Shown: positions 1-9,948 of the stretch, in pieces | Layout: every line of letters begins with the position of its first letter | How positions within the stretch are numbered: the stretch's first letter is position 1 | DNA from: Nitrosovibrio tenuis | GTDB taxonomy: Bacteria; Pseudomonadota; Gammaproteobacteria; Burkholderiales; Nitrosomonadaceae | Reading direction: 5' to 3' | Assembly: GCF_900109785.1 (NCBI RefSeq) | Contig: NZ_FOBH01000001.1 | Location: 310,001 to 374,000, forward strand | DNA length: 64,000 nt | Notes under the pieces: model-generated | Seen by the model: the letters and a program-made list of their open reading frames with translations, nothing else | Told to the model about the DNA's origin: nothing | Databases searched by the model: none | Made by a program: the position numbers and the translations under genes

Positions 1-269
1 CCGCTTTTCCAACTGGAAATATAAGTGAACTGTCCGTAGGCATTCCAGCGTTCGTTCTTCAGGTCGTGTAGCCCCTTTTTCGCCAGTACATTCATGAAAT
101 CGAATGCGTCCTGTGCTCGCGGGTCCGGTTCGGTAACGCCGGCTTGCGCTGGACCTAAGAAGAACACCATGTAGCAGAGAAGAAGTACTTCGAAGAGAAG
201 CTCCGCTGTTCCCGTTGTTCGCCGTTTCTGAAGCGGGGAGTGTGGCGCCGTTCCTTTATTGGCATTCAC
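1..269 (-). CDS. Partial CDS, probable carbohydrate-porin-like outer-membrane protein (N-terminus only)
   Basis: The minus-strand frame is open from position 269 through the window edge, so only the N-terminus is present. It encodes a hydrophobic stretch (LLFEVLLLCYMVFFLG) ending in a signal-peptidase-like AQA, then a mature start containing AFDFMNVL and WNAYGQFTYISSWKS. That last stretch resembles, from memory, the N-terminus of OprB-like or other large outer-membrane porins; the family call is an inference. An ATG at 170 would leave only ten residues before AQA, too short for a signal peptide, so the GTG at 269 is preferred although its ribosome-binding site is weak. The gene continues left of the window. 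Confidence 0.4.
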   Translation of the reverse strand, partial: MNANKGTAPHSPLQKRRTTGTAELLFEVLLLCYMVFFLGPAQAGVTEPDPRAQDAFDFMNVLAKKGLHDLKNERWNAYGQFTYISSWKS

Positions 270-544
270 TCGGCGGCTCTTACGAAAACTCTTGGCAGGA
301 TATCATCGGTTTCTGGCGCGTCCGACGCGGAATCGGAATCTGGTATTCTGGGAGAATGCAGCGACCAAACGGATCGATTCTGGACCGATTCTGGGTCGAT
401 TCGTCGATGAAACATCCCATGAGCGGGGCTCCTGAGAATCACTAGAAGCTGGGTACGAGATAGGAATTTGGCGGTACAAATTTTTCGATAAAGCCGCTGT
501 CATAAACTTTATCTCCGCTTTGCTGCTTCTGGCTTATTTTCAGC

Positions 545-1366
545 TTATTTTTGGCAATACGGGCAATAAAAACTCGAACGCTGCCCCTGCCTGATATGGG
601 AGACGGGTATGCCACATTTTCGGCAGGGCCGCCCGGTTCGCCCGTACACCCAGTATTGCTGCTGGAAATAGCCGGGATTACCCTCGCTGTTTACAAAATC
701 GCGCAGGCTGCTGCCGCCGGCTTCAATCGCGAGATTGAGTATTTCCTTTATCGCCTGCGCCAGGGTTTCATATCTCCTTGCGCCAATCCGCCCCGCTGCG
801 GTCACAGGATGAATGGCGGCGCGAAAGAGCGCTTCATTTGCATAAATATTGCCAACGCCCACAACGATACGGCTGTTCATCAGAACTTGTTTAATGCCAG
901 CGCTACGCCCCCGTGTTTGTTGATATAGCAGATCTCCATTGAAAGCTTCGGTAAGCGGCTCGGGCCCCAGTTGAGCCAACAGCGGATGGCGCATGACATC
1001 GCCTGTTTCCCAAAGCAGGGCGCCAAAACGGCGCGGATCCCTGAAGCGAAGGACCATACCGCTATCAAAGACCAAATCAACATGGTCATGCTTTTCCGGC
1101 GGTGCCAACGCTGCCGGAGACAATAGCCTCAGGCTGCCCGACATGCCGAGATGCAAGATGAGTGTGCCCTCGCTCGAGTCAAACAAGAGGTATTTAGCGC
1201 GTCGTGTCACCTTGCCAATAGTCAGGCCGCCAAGCTTCTGCCCCAGATCGAGCGGCACTGGCCAGCGCAGCGCAGGATTTCTTACCGTTGCGTCGATAAT
1301 GCGTTGCCCCTCGACATGCGGCCCGATACCACGGCGGATGACCTCGACCTCGGGCAGTTCAGGCAT
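545..1366 (-). CDS. mutM: Formamidopyrimidine-DNA glycosylase
   Basis: Bifunctional base-excision repair enzyme that removes 8-oxoguanine and formamidopyrimidines and nicks the resulting abasic site. At 273 aa it has normal family length. It begins MPELPEVE, giving the catalytic N-terminal proline (Pro2) and Glu3 once Met1 is removed, and has the conserved Lys58 in TRRAKYLLF. The helix-two-turn-helix region is followed by a C-terminal zinc finger, CRKC then CPYC, separated by 16 residues. The protein is complete with no missing catalytic residue. It lies 38 bp downstream of the ABC accessory gene on the same strand and may be cotranscribed with it. Confidence 0.97.
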   Translation of the reverse strand: MPELPEVEVIRRGIGPHVEGQRIIDATVRNPALRWPVPLDLGQKLGGLTIGKVTRRAKYLLFDSSEGTLILHLGMSGSLRLLSPAALAPPEKHDHVDLVFDSGMVLRFRDPRRFGALLWETGDVMRHPLLAQLGPEPLTEAFNGDLLYQQTRGRSAGIKQVLMNSRIVVGVGNIYANEALFRAAIHPVTAAGRIGARRYETLAQAIKEILNLAIEAGGSSLRDFVNSEGNPGYFQQQYWVYGRTGRPCRKCGIPVSHIRQGQRSSFYCPYCQK

Positions 1367-1403
1367 GCGATTCAGGCATGAGGGCCCCCATTAATTGGAG
1401 AAT

Positions 1404-2759
1404 TCATCTGCTTTTTCGCTTCCACCATATGACGCAGCCGCTTGCGAAGAAGATCAGCGGCAAAATGATGAGGAAACCGGCAGTGATCACGATTTGCGAT
1501 CTTTCACTCAAGATCAGACTGCTATCGGGCGTGACGCGAGGTGGGATAGAAATAAGATTTTCATCGCCCGCCAGCCAATTGACGAGATTAATGCCGAAAT
1601 CCAGATTTTTTCCGTAGCCCAGGTAACTGTTAGCCAGAAAATAGCCGCTACCGATGACGGCCGCGCGCTGTTCCCGATCCTGCACGGTTCGGCTCAGCGC
1701 CACTGCGATACTTACAGGGCCCAACACATCATACATTTCATCGAAGGCAATTCCCGTATCGAGCTTGCCGGATTCAACCCATCCACCCTGTGCCGTTTCC
1801 ACGAGCGGCACGCTGCGCCATTCCTGATTTTCGTTGAACGTTAGCTGGCGGGCGAAAGGAAATACCGTAATATAGTCGAAGTCCTGCGTGACGGGATGAT
1901 GACCATAACTGGCGCCCAGCGCAAAGGTAATAGGCGCCTTTAACTGCTGGGCTTGAGGGTCAACCACCACCCCCGGGGTAAGCGTCAGGTCCAATTTTTC
2001 GGCCAGCGGTTGGAGCCCATGCAACGGCTCCTGATCCACTAGCCACAACAGGCTGCCGCCGCGTGCGATATACGCGAGCAGCTTTTCCATTTCTCCCTCT
2101 GTCAGATCAGCTTGTGGGGAGGAAATGATGAGCACACTGGTATCATGCGGTACACCCGGGGCCGTGGCGAGATTGAGAGAGCCGATTTTAAAACCCTTGG
2201 TCACCAGGTTTTTGCCAAACTCACCCAAATCGCGATTGGCGATGCCATCGAGCTTGCGTTCGCCGTGCCCCGCCAGAGCCATCACGCGCCTTTCGCCGGG
2301 CCGCGCCATTCGCATCAACAAATTGGTTAGCGCCTGCTCGTCGAATGTTCTAAGATGCTCGCGCCTACCCTTGAACTCGACGATCATTTCCCCATTAGCC
2401 TGGACATCCGCTTCCTGCGCAAGTTTGGGCTGTTCCGAGGGGTCGACGAACATGACCTCGAAATCGGGTTTCGCCCGCTGATAGCGAGATAGGAACTCCT
2501 CGATTATTTTGCGCACATTCCCCAGTTGGGCATCCTGAGCTGTGGCGTACACGGTGACCCTAAGCGGGCCATCAAGTTTTTTCAGCACTTCCACGCTTGC
2601 CTTGCTCAAACTGTTCCGTCCGCCTTGGCTGATGTCCCACGCAACCCGCGTTTGCAACGCCAGATAACCCAGCAGCCCGGCCAGCGAGATCAACAACGCC
2701 GTAAACAGGCCATTTTGCGCCAGCCGGCGCGTGCGCAGCCTATTATCTGCCGCAGCCAT
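1404..2759 (-). CDS. GldG-like ABC transporter auxiliary membrane protein
   Basis: A 451-aa protein with one N-terminal transmembrane segment (about residues 15-35), a long extracytoplasmic domain and a C-terminal transmembrane segment (about 425-445) ending in WWKRKSR. This layout and sequence style fit the ABC_transp_aux (GldG-like) family. It is the third gene of a minus-strand cassette after an ATPase and an ABC-2 permease. In Bacteroidetes the related GldA/F/G set supports gliding. In Proteobacteria the substrate is unknown, so no transport role is claimed. The start is an ATG 20 bp beyond the permease stop. Confidence 0.85.
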   Translation of the reverse strand: MAAADNRLRTRRLAQNGLFTALLISLAGLLGYLALQTRVAWDISQGGRNSLSKASVEVLKKLDGPLRVTVYATAQDAQLGNVRKIIEEFLSRYQRAKPDFEVMFVDPSEQPKLAQEADVQANGEMIVEFKGRREHLRTFDEQALTNLLMRMARPGERRVMALAGHGERKLDGIANRDLGEFGKNLVTKGFKIGSLNLATAPGVPHDTSVLIISSPQADLTEGEMEKLLAYIARGGSLLWLVDQEPLHGLQPLAEKLDLTLTPGVVVDPQAQQLKAPITFALGASYGHHPVTQDFDYITVFPFARQLTFNENQEWRSVPLVETAQGGWVESGKLDTGIAFDEMYDVLGPVSIAVALSRTVQDREQRAAVIGSGYFLANSYLGYGKNLDFGINLVNWLAGDENLISIPPRVTPDSSLILSERSQIVITAGFLIILPLIFFASGCVIWWKRKSR

Positions 2760-2779
2760 TATTCACCATTTGCACAGCT

Positions 2780-3547
2780 TCAACCGCTTATCCGCTCCCT
2801 ATCCAGTCGGCGAACGGATAGCGTGAGAAAAATAACGATAAATAAAGCAAAATATACGAGGTCAAACGTGTCGATCACGCCGCGATTGAAACCTTCGTAA
2901 TGGGCGAGCAAGGAAAAGTTGCGCATGATACTGTCCTTGTTATCATCTGCTACGTTGTCGATCACCCATAACCCCAGCAATATCCCGAGCGTGCCGGCGC
3001 CCGCGGTGGCGGGCTGAGCACTTAGCGTCGAAATATAAAGACCCAGAGCGGCGAAGCAAGCGCAGAGCAGGACCAGGCCCGCGACATTGCCCAGTAACAA
3101 GCCTACATCCATGGAACCGCCCGCCAGCAGGGAAATCGACAGCGCGACGACCAGAGCAATTATCACGGAGAAAAAAAACATCAGGCCGAGAAATTTTCCC
3201 AACACGATGTCCGCCATCGAAATGGGGGCGGAAACAAGGAAGGTCAGGGTATGGCTGCGGCGCTCACCGGCGATAAGCCGCGCGGTCAAGAGAGGAGAAA
3301 TCATCAGCAGTACTACCGCAGCCATGGCGAATAACGGCGCGATAATGAATTCGGTCGCTCCAGGCGGATTGGCGATTTTTACCAGTTGTGGCTGAATTTT
3401 CAGAAATATATCGAGATGAGCCAGAAAAATCCAGGTCAGCACGCATTGCATCAGCGCAAGGATTACCCAGGCAAGCGGCGAGCTAAACAATATTTTTAGT
3501 TCCTTTCGCGCAATCGCGATCATGGCGTCAAAGAGGTACCGGGACAT
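2780..3547 (-). CDS. ABC-2 type permease subunit (GldF-like)
   Basis: A 255-aa integral membrane protein with about six hydrophobic segments, for example AWVILALMQCVLTWIFLA, then LFAMAAVVLLMISPL, and a final segment VYFALFIVIFLTLSV. It is the membrane component of a three-gene export cassette. Its start overlaps the 3' end of the ATPase gene by 28 bp, implying translational coupling. The segment LLTARLIAGERRSHTLTFLVSAPIS is typical of GldF/NosY-like permeases. The substrate cannot be deduced from the sequence. Confidence 0.88.
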   Translation of the reverse strand: MSRYLFDAMIAIARKELKILFSSPLAWVILALMQCVLTWIFLAHLDIFLKIQPQLVKIANPPGATEFIIAPLFAMAAVVLLMISPLLTARLIAGERRSHTLTFLVSAPISMADIVLGKFLGLMFFFSVIIALVVALSISLLAGGSMDVGLLLGNVAGLVLLCACFAALGLYISTLSAQPATAGAGTLGILLGLWVIDNVADDNKDSIMRNFSLLAHYEGFNRGVIDTFDLVYFALFIVIFLTLSVRRLDRERISG

Positions 3548-4281
3548 TCAATGTTCATGGTATACCGCATAAATATCTCTTCCAGGCTCGCTCCCTTCTG
3601 TTTCAGCTCGTTTACTGAATCTGAGAATACCGTGCGACCCCCGTGCAAGATGTGCACCCGGTCGCATACCGCCTCAACCTCAGACAGGATATGGGTCGAT
3701 AAAATGACGCTGTGTTTCGCGCCAAGTTCGCGAATCAGAGATCGGATATCGCGCATCTGGTTAGGGTCGAGCCCCACCGTTGGCTCATCGAGGATGATAA
3801 CATCGGGACCATGGATAAGCGCCTGGGCAATCCCGACCCGCTGCTGATAGCCTTTCGAGAGCAAGCCGATCAAACGCTCCCTTGTGTTGCCAAGCCCACA
3901 GCGTTGCACAACCTCGTCCAATGCGGCCTCAATTTTTGCCTTTGCCACATGATGCAGCCTGGCGGCGAGCCTCAAGTATTCGCCCACTGTCAATTGGCGG
4001 TAGAGAGGGGGTATTTCAGGCAGATATCCGATATGTGACTTGGCTTCGCGCGGCTTATCCAGCAGATCGACCCCACAGATTTTGATTACGCCAGCGCTTG
4101 GGGCAAGGTTGCCGGTCAGCATGCGCATGATTGTGGTTTTGCCGGCGCCATTGGGGCCAAGGAGGCCCAGCACCTCGCCACGCCTCAGTTCGAGGTTGAC
4201 GTCGTGCGCGGCAGCGCGAGTGCCGAAATAGCGGCACAGGCCCTTAACTGATAAGGTCGGGGAAACAATTTGTTCGGTCAT
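3520..4281 (-). CDS. ABC transporter ATP-binding protein (GldA-like)
   Basis: A 253-aa nucleotide-binding subunit with Walker A GPNGAGKTT (residues 42-50), signature LSKGYQQRVGIAQAL, Walker B VIILDEP followed by the D-loop GLDP, and switch His in LSTHIL. It is the first gene of the minus-strand ATPase - permease - auxiliary cassette and presumably energises the GldF-like permease at the inner membrane. All catalytic motifs are intact. Substrate unknown. Confidence 0.92.
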   Translation of the reverse strand: MTEQIVSPTLSVKGLCRYFGTRAAAHDVNLELRRGEVLGLLGPNGAGKTTIMRMLTGNLAPSAGVIKICGVDLLDKPREAKSHIGYLPEIPPLYRQLTVGEYLRLAARLHHVAKAKIEAALDEVVQRCGLGNTRERLIGLLSKGYQQRVGIAQALIHGPDVIILDEPTVGLDPNQMRDIRSLIRELGAKHSVILSTHILSEVEAVCDRVHILHGGRTVFSDSVNELKQKGASLEEIFMRYTMNIECPGTSLTP

Positions 4282-4542
4282 TAAAACGGGAAAGCAATTT
4301 GGGCTGCATGAAAGCTTTTACGTAATTCTTGCCGGATGCCAAAAGCCCGGTACTCATTCGGAACCTTCGATTTGTCGCGGATCATCTGTTAACGCATTTG
4401 CAAATCCACTTCGCTGCTCTTGCATTCACTTGTTCAGCTGTCCACTTGTGATAAGCGCAAAATATACCTAATATGTGGCCTGTGCCGAAAGACTTAGCCC
4501 CCGCCTTTGCCTTATTTTCAAAATCTTGCCTGGACTTCCCAC

Positions 4543-6270
4543 ATGAGCCTAAAAATTCCCGGCGCATTGTTGCTGCTGACCTTTTTCGCCGCCTGTACGC
4601 AGATGCCAGCCAAGACGGATGTAAAGGCCAACGCTGGCAAGCCTGCAGAGAAGAGCCAAGCAGGACAGCAAAAATTACCCAGTCAGAATTTGACCGAGCC
4701 GATACTGTTCGACTTTTTGCTGGCAGAAACGGCTCTGCAGCGCGGCGATCAGGATCTGGCCATCCGTACTTATCTCAAACTCGCGAGAACCACCCGCGAT
4801 CCGCGCGTCGCGCAGCGCGCCACTGAAATTGCCCTTCATTCACGCCAAGCCATGCCCGCGCTCGAAGCAGCGCGGATATGGGTTGAGCTTGAGCCGGATT
4901 CGGTAAACGCCCGCCAGACAGTGGCGGCACTGCTGGTGAATATTGATCGGCTGGACGAAGCCCGGCCCCATCTGGAGAAATTGCTGGCCTCGGAAGGAGG
5001 AAATGTCGGAGAGGCTTTCATGCAACTCAACGGCGTGCTGATACGCAACTCGAACAAGAACGCCATATTTGAATTGGTGAAGCAGCTTGCTCAACCTTAT
5101 CCCGATCTGCCGGAAGCCCATTTTGCCGTCTCCCAGGCGGCATGGTTCGCCAATCAGTTCGATATCGCGGAGGCAGAGATGAAGAAGGCCCTTGCACTCC
5201 GGCCTGAATGGGAGATTGCGGCAATATATCAGGGGCGGATACTGGCGCGTACCTCCAATGCCAGCGCTATTGAATTTTTCGAAGATTATCTCAAGCGTTA
5301 TCCCAAAGCCAACGATACACGTATCACCTATGCACGGCTATTGTTGGCGGAAAAAAGTTATGTCAAGGCACGCGAACAGTTCCAGCAACTGCTGGCGGAA
5401 AATCCGGGCAATGCAGATGTCGCCGTCGCGGTCGGTTTGCTCTCCCTGGAATTGCGCGATTACGACGTGGCCGAGTTGAATTTCAAAAAAGCGCTGGAAC
5501 TCGATTACAGAGATCCCGGTATGGTGCGCTTCTATCTCGGAGGTATTTACGAAAAAACCCAGCATCCTGATAGAGCGATGGAAGCCTATCGCTCCGTGAC
5601 GAGCGGCAATCAATATATACCCGCGCAAGTCCGGTATGCGCTGCTGTTGAGCAAAACGGGAAAAATAAACGAGGCTCTTCAGCACTTGCAACAGGTGCCG
5701 GTTGCAAACGATCAGCAGCGCGCGCAGTTGGTTATCGCTGAGGCGCAATTATTGAGGGAATCGGGCGCCTATCAAAAAGCTTTCCGTTTACTCAGTAATG
5801 GTTTGGATAAGCTTCCAGACTCGCCGGAGCTTCTCTATGATCACGCCCTCGCAGCAGAAAAAATCGGTAAGACCGATATCATGGAAAAGGACTTACGCAA
5901 GCTGATCCAATTACGACCCGATCATGCCCACGCGTATAACGCTCTTGGGTACGGGCTTGCGGAACATAGCAATCGCCTTGGGGAAGCGCTTGAACTCATT
6001 GAGAAAGCGATTCAACTCTCTCCTAACGATCCCTATATCATGGATAGCCTGGGTTGGGTGCATTACCGTATGGGAAACATCAACCAAGGGCTCAGTTTCC
6101 TCAGGCAGGCGTTCGGAATGAACCCTGATCCTGAAATTGCAGCCCATCTGGGTGAGGTCCTCTGGGTGCAGGGAACAAAGGAAGAGGCAAAGGAAATCTG
6201 GCAATCGGCGCTCAAAAACCACCCCGGCAATGAGGCATTACTCAGTACCATGAAGAAATTCATGAAATAG
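4543..6270 (+). CDS. TPR-repeat lipoprotein
   Basis: A protein of about 575 aa made almost entirely of tetratricopeptide repeats, for example AHAYNALGYGLAEHSNRLGE and PYIMDSLGWVHYRMGNINQG near the C-terminus. The ATG at 4543 is chosen over the upstream in-frame ATG at 4507 because it begins a clean lipoprotein signal peptide, MSLKIPGALLLLTFFAAC, with a lipobox ending in Cys. It is therefore probably anchored to the outer membrane and acts as a protein-protein scaffold. It sits directly upstream of lolB and ispE on the same strand. TPR lipoproteins often precede lolB in betaproteobacteria, but no specific partner can be named from sequence. Confidence 0.85.
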   Translation: MSLKIPGALLLLTFFAACTQMPAKTDVKANAGKPAEKSQAGQQKLPSQNLTEPILFDFLLAETALQRGDQDLAIRTYLKLARTTRDPRVAQRATEIALHSRQAMPALEAARIWVELEPDSVNARQTVAALLVNIDRLDEARPHLEKLLASEGGNVGEAFMQLNGVLIRNSNKNAIFELVKQLAQPYPDLPEAHFAVSQAAWFANQFDIAEAEMKKALALRPEWEIAAIYQGRILARTSNASAIEFFEDYLKRYPKANDTRITYARLLLAEKSYVKAREQFQQLLAENPGNADVAVAVGLLSLELRDYDVAELNFKKALELDYRDPGMVRFYLGGIYEKTQHPDRAMEAYRSVTSGNQYIPAQVRYALLLSKTGKINEALQHLQQVPVANDQQRAQLVIAEAQLLRESGAYQKAFRLLSNGLDKLPDSPELLYDHALAAEKIGKTDIMEKDLRKLIQLRPDHAHAYNALGYGLAEHSNRLGEALELIEKAIQLSPNDPYIMDSLGWVHYRMGNINQGLSFLRQAFGMNPDPEIAAHLGEVLWVQGTKEEAKEIWQSALKNHPGNEALLSTMKKFMK

Positions 6271-6310
6271 CAGATAGCAGAGCGCGCCGTAAAGCTGTAG
6301 AGATGCCAAA

Positions 6311-6988
6311 ATGATAAATCGTGCCGGTGTAGCACCGGTTCAGTTCATGCGCTTTGTTCTTCCGTGGTGGAGCCTGTTTTTATGCGCGCCGCCTTTTTTT
6401 GCCGGTTGCGCGCTAACTCCTCCCACCCATAAAAATAACGTAGTCAGAACGATCTTCACCGAGCCGGTGGCCGGTACCGTGGACACGAAGTCCGCAAACT
6501 TCTTGCTAAGCGGCAGGGTAGCGGCGAAAGGAGGCAGGGAGAATTTTTCCGGCGGAGTGCAATGGCGTCATGCTGAAAGCGAGGATGAAATTCTTCTGCT
6601 TTCTCCGTTGGGGCAGGCCCTGGCACAGATCCAGCTCAATCCTGGCGGGGCATATCTGATCACGTCCGACCAGCAGAATTATTCTGCAGCCGATGTCGAA
6701 GGTCTGACTGAGCAAGTGCTGGGATGGCATTTGCCGCTCATGGGTTTGCAATATTGGGTTCAGGGTATAAATTCGCCCATCACGGCGTCTGAAATCGATC
6801 TGGATATTGAGGGTCGGGTCGTAGGTATCCGGCAGGACGGATGGAGCATTGACTATTCGAGTTATTTTCCCGTGTCAGCGGTACATATTGCCCAGACTCA
6901 GGCTGCGCGACCCAGATTACTGCTGCTCAAACGCGGCGATCTGCAGATAAAACTCATAATAGACACCTGGAATTCCGATGGCAACTAA
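6311..6988 (+). CDS. lolB: Outer-membrane lipoprotein LolB
   Basis: LolB receives lipoproteins from the periplasmic carrier LolA and inserts them into the outer membrane. The 225-aa product has an N-terminal signal with lipobox FFAGC, and a mature body containing LSGRVAAKGGRENFSGGVQW and LLLSPLGQALAQIQL, typical of the LolB beta-barrel fold. A second in-frame ATG at 6347 begins directly at the signal core (MRFVLPWWSLFL) and may be the true start. It is followed 54 bp later by ispE, the usual lolB-ispE-prs order of beta- and gammaproteobacteria. Confidence 0.9.
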   Translation: MINRAGVAPVQFMRFVLPWWSLFLCAPPFFAGCALTPPTHKNNVVRTIFTEPVAGTVDTKSANFLLSGRVAAKGGRENFSGGVQWRHAESEDEILLLSPLGQALAQIQLNPGGAYLITSDQQNYSAADVEGLTEQVLGWHLPLMGLQYWVQGINSPITASEIDLDIEGRVVGIRQDGWSIDYSSYFPVSAVHIAQTQAARPRLLLLKRGDLQIKLIIDTWNSDGN

Positions 6989-7042
6989 AGCATCCGTACA
7001 TACAGGGGTATATACAAGACCTCTTTCGAGGCTCTTTCGCGG

Positions 7043-7891
7043 ATGAATAAGCTCGTTTGCGCTGCCCCGGCAAAACTTAACCTGTTCCTTCACGTGGTGG
7101 GGCGCAGGGAGGATGGCTATCACCTCTTGCAAACAGTTTTTCGTTTACTGGATTTTTCGGATCAACTGCAATTCGCTTTGCGGGACGACGGAGTGATCAA
7201 ATTGCACACGCCCATCCCCGGCGTGCCGGAGGAAAAGGATTTATGCGTACGCGCCGCTAAGTTGCTGCAAGAGGAAAGCGGGATTTCGCTGGGCGCGGAT
7301 ATCTTCCTCGATAAACGTATTCCTATGGGCGGAGGCCTGGGCGGAGGCAGTTCCGATGCCGCCACAACATTGCTTGCGCTTAACCGCTTGTGGGGGTTAG
7401 GCTGGAAAAGAGACCCCTTGTTGAAGCTGGGGCTGAGTTTGGGTGCGGATGTGCCGGTGTTCATTTTCGGTGAAAATGCTTTTGCGCAAGGCGTAGGCGA
7501 AAAACTCTCGGCTATCGCGCTGCCGCCGGCCTGGTATCTCGTGCTGACGCCGCCCGTACACGTACCGACCGCGCAGGTTTTTGGCAGTAAGGAATTGACA
7601 CGAAACACGATTCCCATCAAAATACCGCCCTTTTCCGTCGAGCGCGGACATAATGACCTTGAGCCTGTGGTATGCCGCTCTTATCCGGAGGTGGCACGCC
7701 ATCTGGAATGGCTCAAACAGCTCGACAATGCCAGGATGACGGCAATGACCGGCTCCGGTGCATGCGTATTTTCCGAATTCGCCACGGAGGCAGCGGCAAG
7801 AACGGCGCTGGCGCAGGTCCCGGCCGATATGAAAGGTTTTGTGACCCAGGGATTGGATCGTCATCCTATGCATGATTTTGTGGAACAGTAA
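7043..7891 (+). CDS. ispE: 4-diphosphocytidyl-2-C-methyl-D-erythritol kinase
   Basis: GHMP-family kinase phosphorylating CDP-methylerythritol in the MEP isoprenoid pathway. At 282 aa it matches family length. It opens with CAAPAKLNLFLHVVGRRE, containing the conserved PAKLNL substrate motif, and has the ATP-binding loop PMGGGLGGGSSDAA near residue 95. A C-terminal GSGACVF motif is also present. The ATG at 7043 places PAKLNL about nine residues in, as in homologues. The gene ends 3 bp before tRNA-Gln, so the transcript probably runs through the tRNA. Confidence 0.96.
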   Translation: MNKLVCAAPAKLNLFLHVVGRREDGYHLLQTVFRLLDFSDQLQFALRDDGVIKLHTPIPGVPEEKDLCVRAAKLLQEESGISLGADIFLDKRIPMGGGLGGGSSDAATTLLALNRLWGLGWKRDPLLKLGLSLGADVPVFIFGENAFAQGVGEKLSAIALPPAWYLVLTPPVHVPTAQVFGSKELTRNTIPIKIPPFSVERGHNDLEPVVCRSYPEVARHLEWLKQLDNARMTAMTGSGACVFSEFATEAAARTALAQVPADMKGFVTQGLDRHPMHDFVEQ

Positions 7892-7894
7892 TTC

Positions 7895-7969
7895 TGGGGA
7901 GTCGCCAAGCGGTAAGGCACCGGATTTTGATTCCGGCATTCGTAGGTTCGATCCCTACCTCCCCAGCCA
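7895..7969 (+). tRNA. tRNA-Gln (anticodon TTG)
   Basis: A complete cloverleaf: acceptor stem TGGGGAG (7895-7901) pairs with CTCCCCA (7959-7965), discriminator G, and encoded CCA at 7967-7969. The anticodon stem CCGGA/TCCGG encloses a seven-base loop with anticodon TTG at 7927-7929. The T-arm contains GGTTCGATCC. Position between ispE and prs is the conserved location of this tRNA in many beta- and gammaproteobacteria. Confidence 0.97.
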
Positions 7970-8073
7970 GTTTTCAGTCTTATCTAGGATCAGCCAGACA
8001 AGCAGATGTTGAGGACAATCTCCTCAATTCCCCGTTTTCGAATCTTCAACCCTTCAACCCATAACTTTCGTTC

Positions 8074-9024
8074 ATGGCCTACGATAGCTTGATGGTCTTT
8101 ACCGGCAACGCCAATCCCAAGCTGGCGCAGGACGTGGTCCGCCACCTCAATATCCGCGTGGGCCGCGCAACCGTAGGCCGCTTCAGCGACGGCGAAATAA
8201 TGGTGGAAATACTGGAGAATGTCCGCGGCAAGGATGTCTTCGTGCTGCAATCTACCTGCATGCCGACCAACGACACTTTGATGGAGTTGCTGGTGCTCGT
8301 AGACGCGCTGAAGCGTGCTTCCGCCGGGCGGATTACAGCGGCGATGCCTTATTTCGGTTACGCTCGCCAGGACAGAAGGCCGCGCTCGGTGCGGGTGCCG
8401 ATCACCGCCAAAGTTGTGGCGAATATGCTGACGACGGTCGGGATAGACCGGTTGTTGACCATGGATCTGCATTCGGACCAGATTCAGGGGTTTTTCGATA
8501 TCCCCGTGGATAACATCTATAGCATGCCCATCCTGCTAGGCGATTTATGGAAAAACAATCACCAGAATCTGGTGGTGGTTTCACCGGATGTGGGCGGGGT
8601 GGTGCGGGCCAGGCAGATGGCCAAACGCCTGGAATGCGACCTGGCCATCATCGACAAGCGGCGGCCCAAAGCCAATGTTGCCAAGGTGATGAACATAATC
8701 GGGGAAGTGGAAGGTCGCACCTGCGTCATCATGGACGACATGGTGGATACCGCCAACACCTTGTGTGAAGCAGCCCGTGCCCTGAAAGAGCATGGGGCGG
8801 AGAACGTGCTGGCTTATTGCACCCATCCGGTATTGTCCGGCAATGCGGTGGAGCGAATCGAGAATTCCGCCCTCGACAAGCTGGTAGTTACCGATACCAT
8901 CCCCCTGCGCGAGGATGCCAAAGCCTGTGCTCGCATTCATCAGTTGAGCGTGGCAAGTTTGCTTGCAGAGACTGTGCTGAGGATCAGTAACGAGGATTCC
9001 GTAAGTTCGCTGTTCATGGAATAG
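8074..9024 (+). CDS. prs: Ribose-phosphate pyrophosphokinase
   Basis: Makes PRPP from ribose 5-phosphate and ATP for purine, pyrimidine, His, Trp and NAD synthesis. The 316-aa product is standard class I length. It contains the ATP/flexible-loop region [17 protein letters not shown], the signature [17 protein letters not shown], and the PRPP-binding loop [12 protein letters not shown]. It follows tRNA-Gln and precedes rplY in a conserved order. No unusual residues were seen. Confidence 0.97.
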   Translation: MAYDSLMVFTGNANPKLAQDVVRHLNIRVGRATVGRFSDGEIMVEILENVRGKDVFVLQSTCMPTNDTLMELLVLVDALKRASAGRITAAMPYFGYARQDRRPRSVRVPITAKVVANMLTTVGIDRLLTMDLHSDQIQGFFDIPVDNIYSMPILLGDLWKNNHQNLVVVSPDVGGVVRARQMAKRLECDLAIIDKRRPKANVAKVMNIIGEVEGRTCVIMDDMVDTANTLCEAARALKEHGAENVLAYCTHPVLSGNAVERIENSALDKLVVTDTIPLREDAKACARIHQLSVASLLAETVLRISNEDSVSSLFME

Positions 9025-9108
9025 CACACCGCTCCCCGAAGTTACGACAGTATTCGCTAACACACTGGTATCAGTAACATACATAGCAGTACTTAAGGTT
9101 TATTAATC

Positions 9109-9140
9109 GGATCATCTGGTCGCGGATGATCCATATTTTT
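9109..9140 (+). terminator. Hairpin with short T-rich tail in the prs-rplY gap
   Basis: An 8-bp perfect inverted repeat, GGATCATC (9109-9116) and GATGATCC (9125-9132), separated by 8 nt and followed by ATATTTTT. It lies just before the rplY ribosome-binding site. It could be a leaky terminator for prs or an attenuator-type leader of rplY; sequence alone does not decide. Confidence 0.5.
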
Positions 9141-9150
9141 GGAGAAAACG

Positions 9151-9852
9151 ATGCAGATTGAAATCAGCGCGCAAAAGCGCACGTTGCAGGGCAAAGGTGC
9201 GAGCCGCCGCCTGCGTGGCTCCGGCAAAGTGCCGGGAGTCGTTTACGGCGGAGAAAACCCGGCCCAGGCCATCGAGCTGGACCATAACAACCTATACCAT
9301 CAGCTCAAGCTGGAAGCCTTCCATGCGTCCATCCTGACTATGGATGTGGAAGGGCAGAAAGAACCTGTACTGCTGCGCGACATACAGATGCACCCCTTCA
9401 AATTGCAGGTGCTGCATATCGATTTTCAACGGGTCGATCCAAACAAGAAAATACACATGAAAGTGCCCCTGCACTTCATCAATGCGGAAATTTCGCCGGG
9501 GGTAAAACTTTCCGGTGGAATCGTCAGCCATGTGCTTACCGAGCTGGATGTTTCCTGTCTGCCTAAGGATCTGCCGGAATTCATTACGGTGGATCTGGCT
9601 GATCTGGCCGCTGGTCATACCCTACATTTGAGCGACCTTAAAATGCCGGAAGGGGTGGAAATTCCCGCGCTTCTGAAAGGCGAGAATTTACCCGTGGCGA
9701 CTATCGTCATCCCGCGCTCGGTGGCTGCCGAGGAAGCGGCTGCCGTCGTGTCCGCGGCGGAGATTCCGACAACTGTACAGAAGAAAGAGGGTGTCGCAAA
9801 AGAGGGCGAAAAGAAGGATGCCGGGAAGAAAGAAGCTGGGAAGAAGAAATAA
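9151..9852 (+). CDS. rplY: 50S ribosomal protein L25 (general stress protein Ctc type)
   Basis: Binds 5S rRNA in the large ribosomal subunit. The product is about 233 aa, the long L25/TL5 (Ctc) form with an N-terminal L25 beta-barrel and a C-terminal TL5 domain, ending in a low-complexity Lys/Glu/Ala tail. The ATG at 9151 is preferred because GGAG lies at 9141-9144 and homologues begin MQIE.S or similar; an upstream TTG at 9139 would add four residues but overlaps that ribosome-binding site. It is followed by an intrinsic terminator. Confidence 0.95.
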   Translation: MQIEISAQKRTLQGKGASRRLRGSGKVPGVVYGGENPAQAIELDHNNLYHQLKLEAFHASILTMDVEGQKEPVLLRDIQMHPFKLQVLHIDFQRVDPNKKIHMKVPLHFINAEISPGVKLSGGIVSHVLTELDVSCLPKDLPEFITVDLADLAAGHTLHLSDLKMPEGVEIPALLKGENLPVATIVIPRSVAAEEAAAVVSAAEIPTTVQKKEGVAKEGEKKDAGKKEAGKKK

Positions 9853-9873
9853 CACACCGTGCTTTTCCATATC

Positions 9874-9912
9874 GCCCGCTGGAGTCATGTCGGTTCCGGC
9901 GGGCTTTTCATT
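9874..9912 (+). terminator. Intrinsic terminator downstream of rplY
   Basis: GCCCGCTGGA and TCCGGCGGGC form a 10-bp stem (one G-T wobble) around an 11-nt loop, followed directly by TTTTCATTTT. A strong rho-independent terminator closing the prs-rplY transcript before pth. Confidence 0.85.
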
Positions 9913-9948
9913 TTGTAAGCTGGAACAGATTTTTATTTCTGATATTCG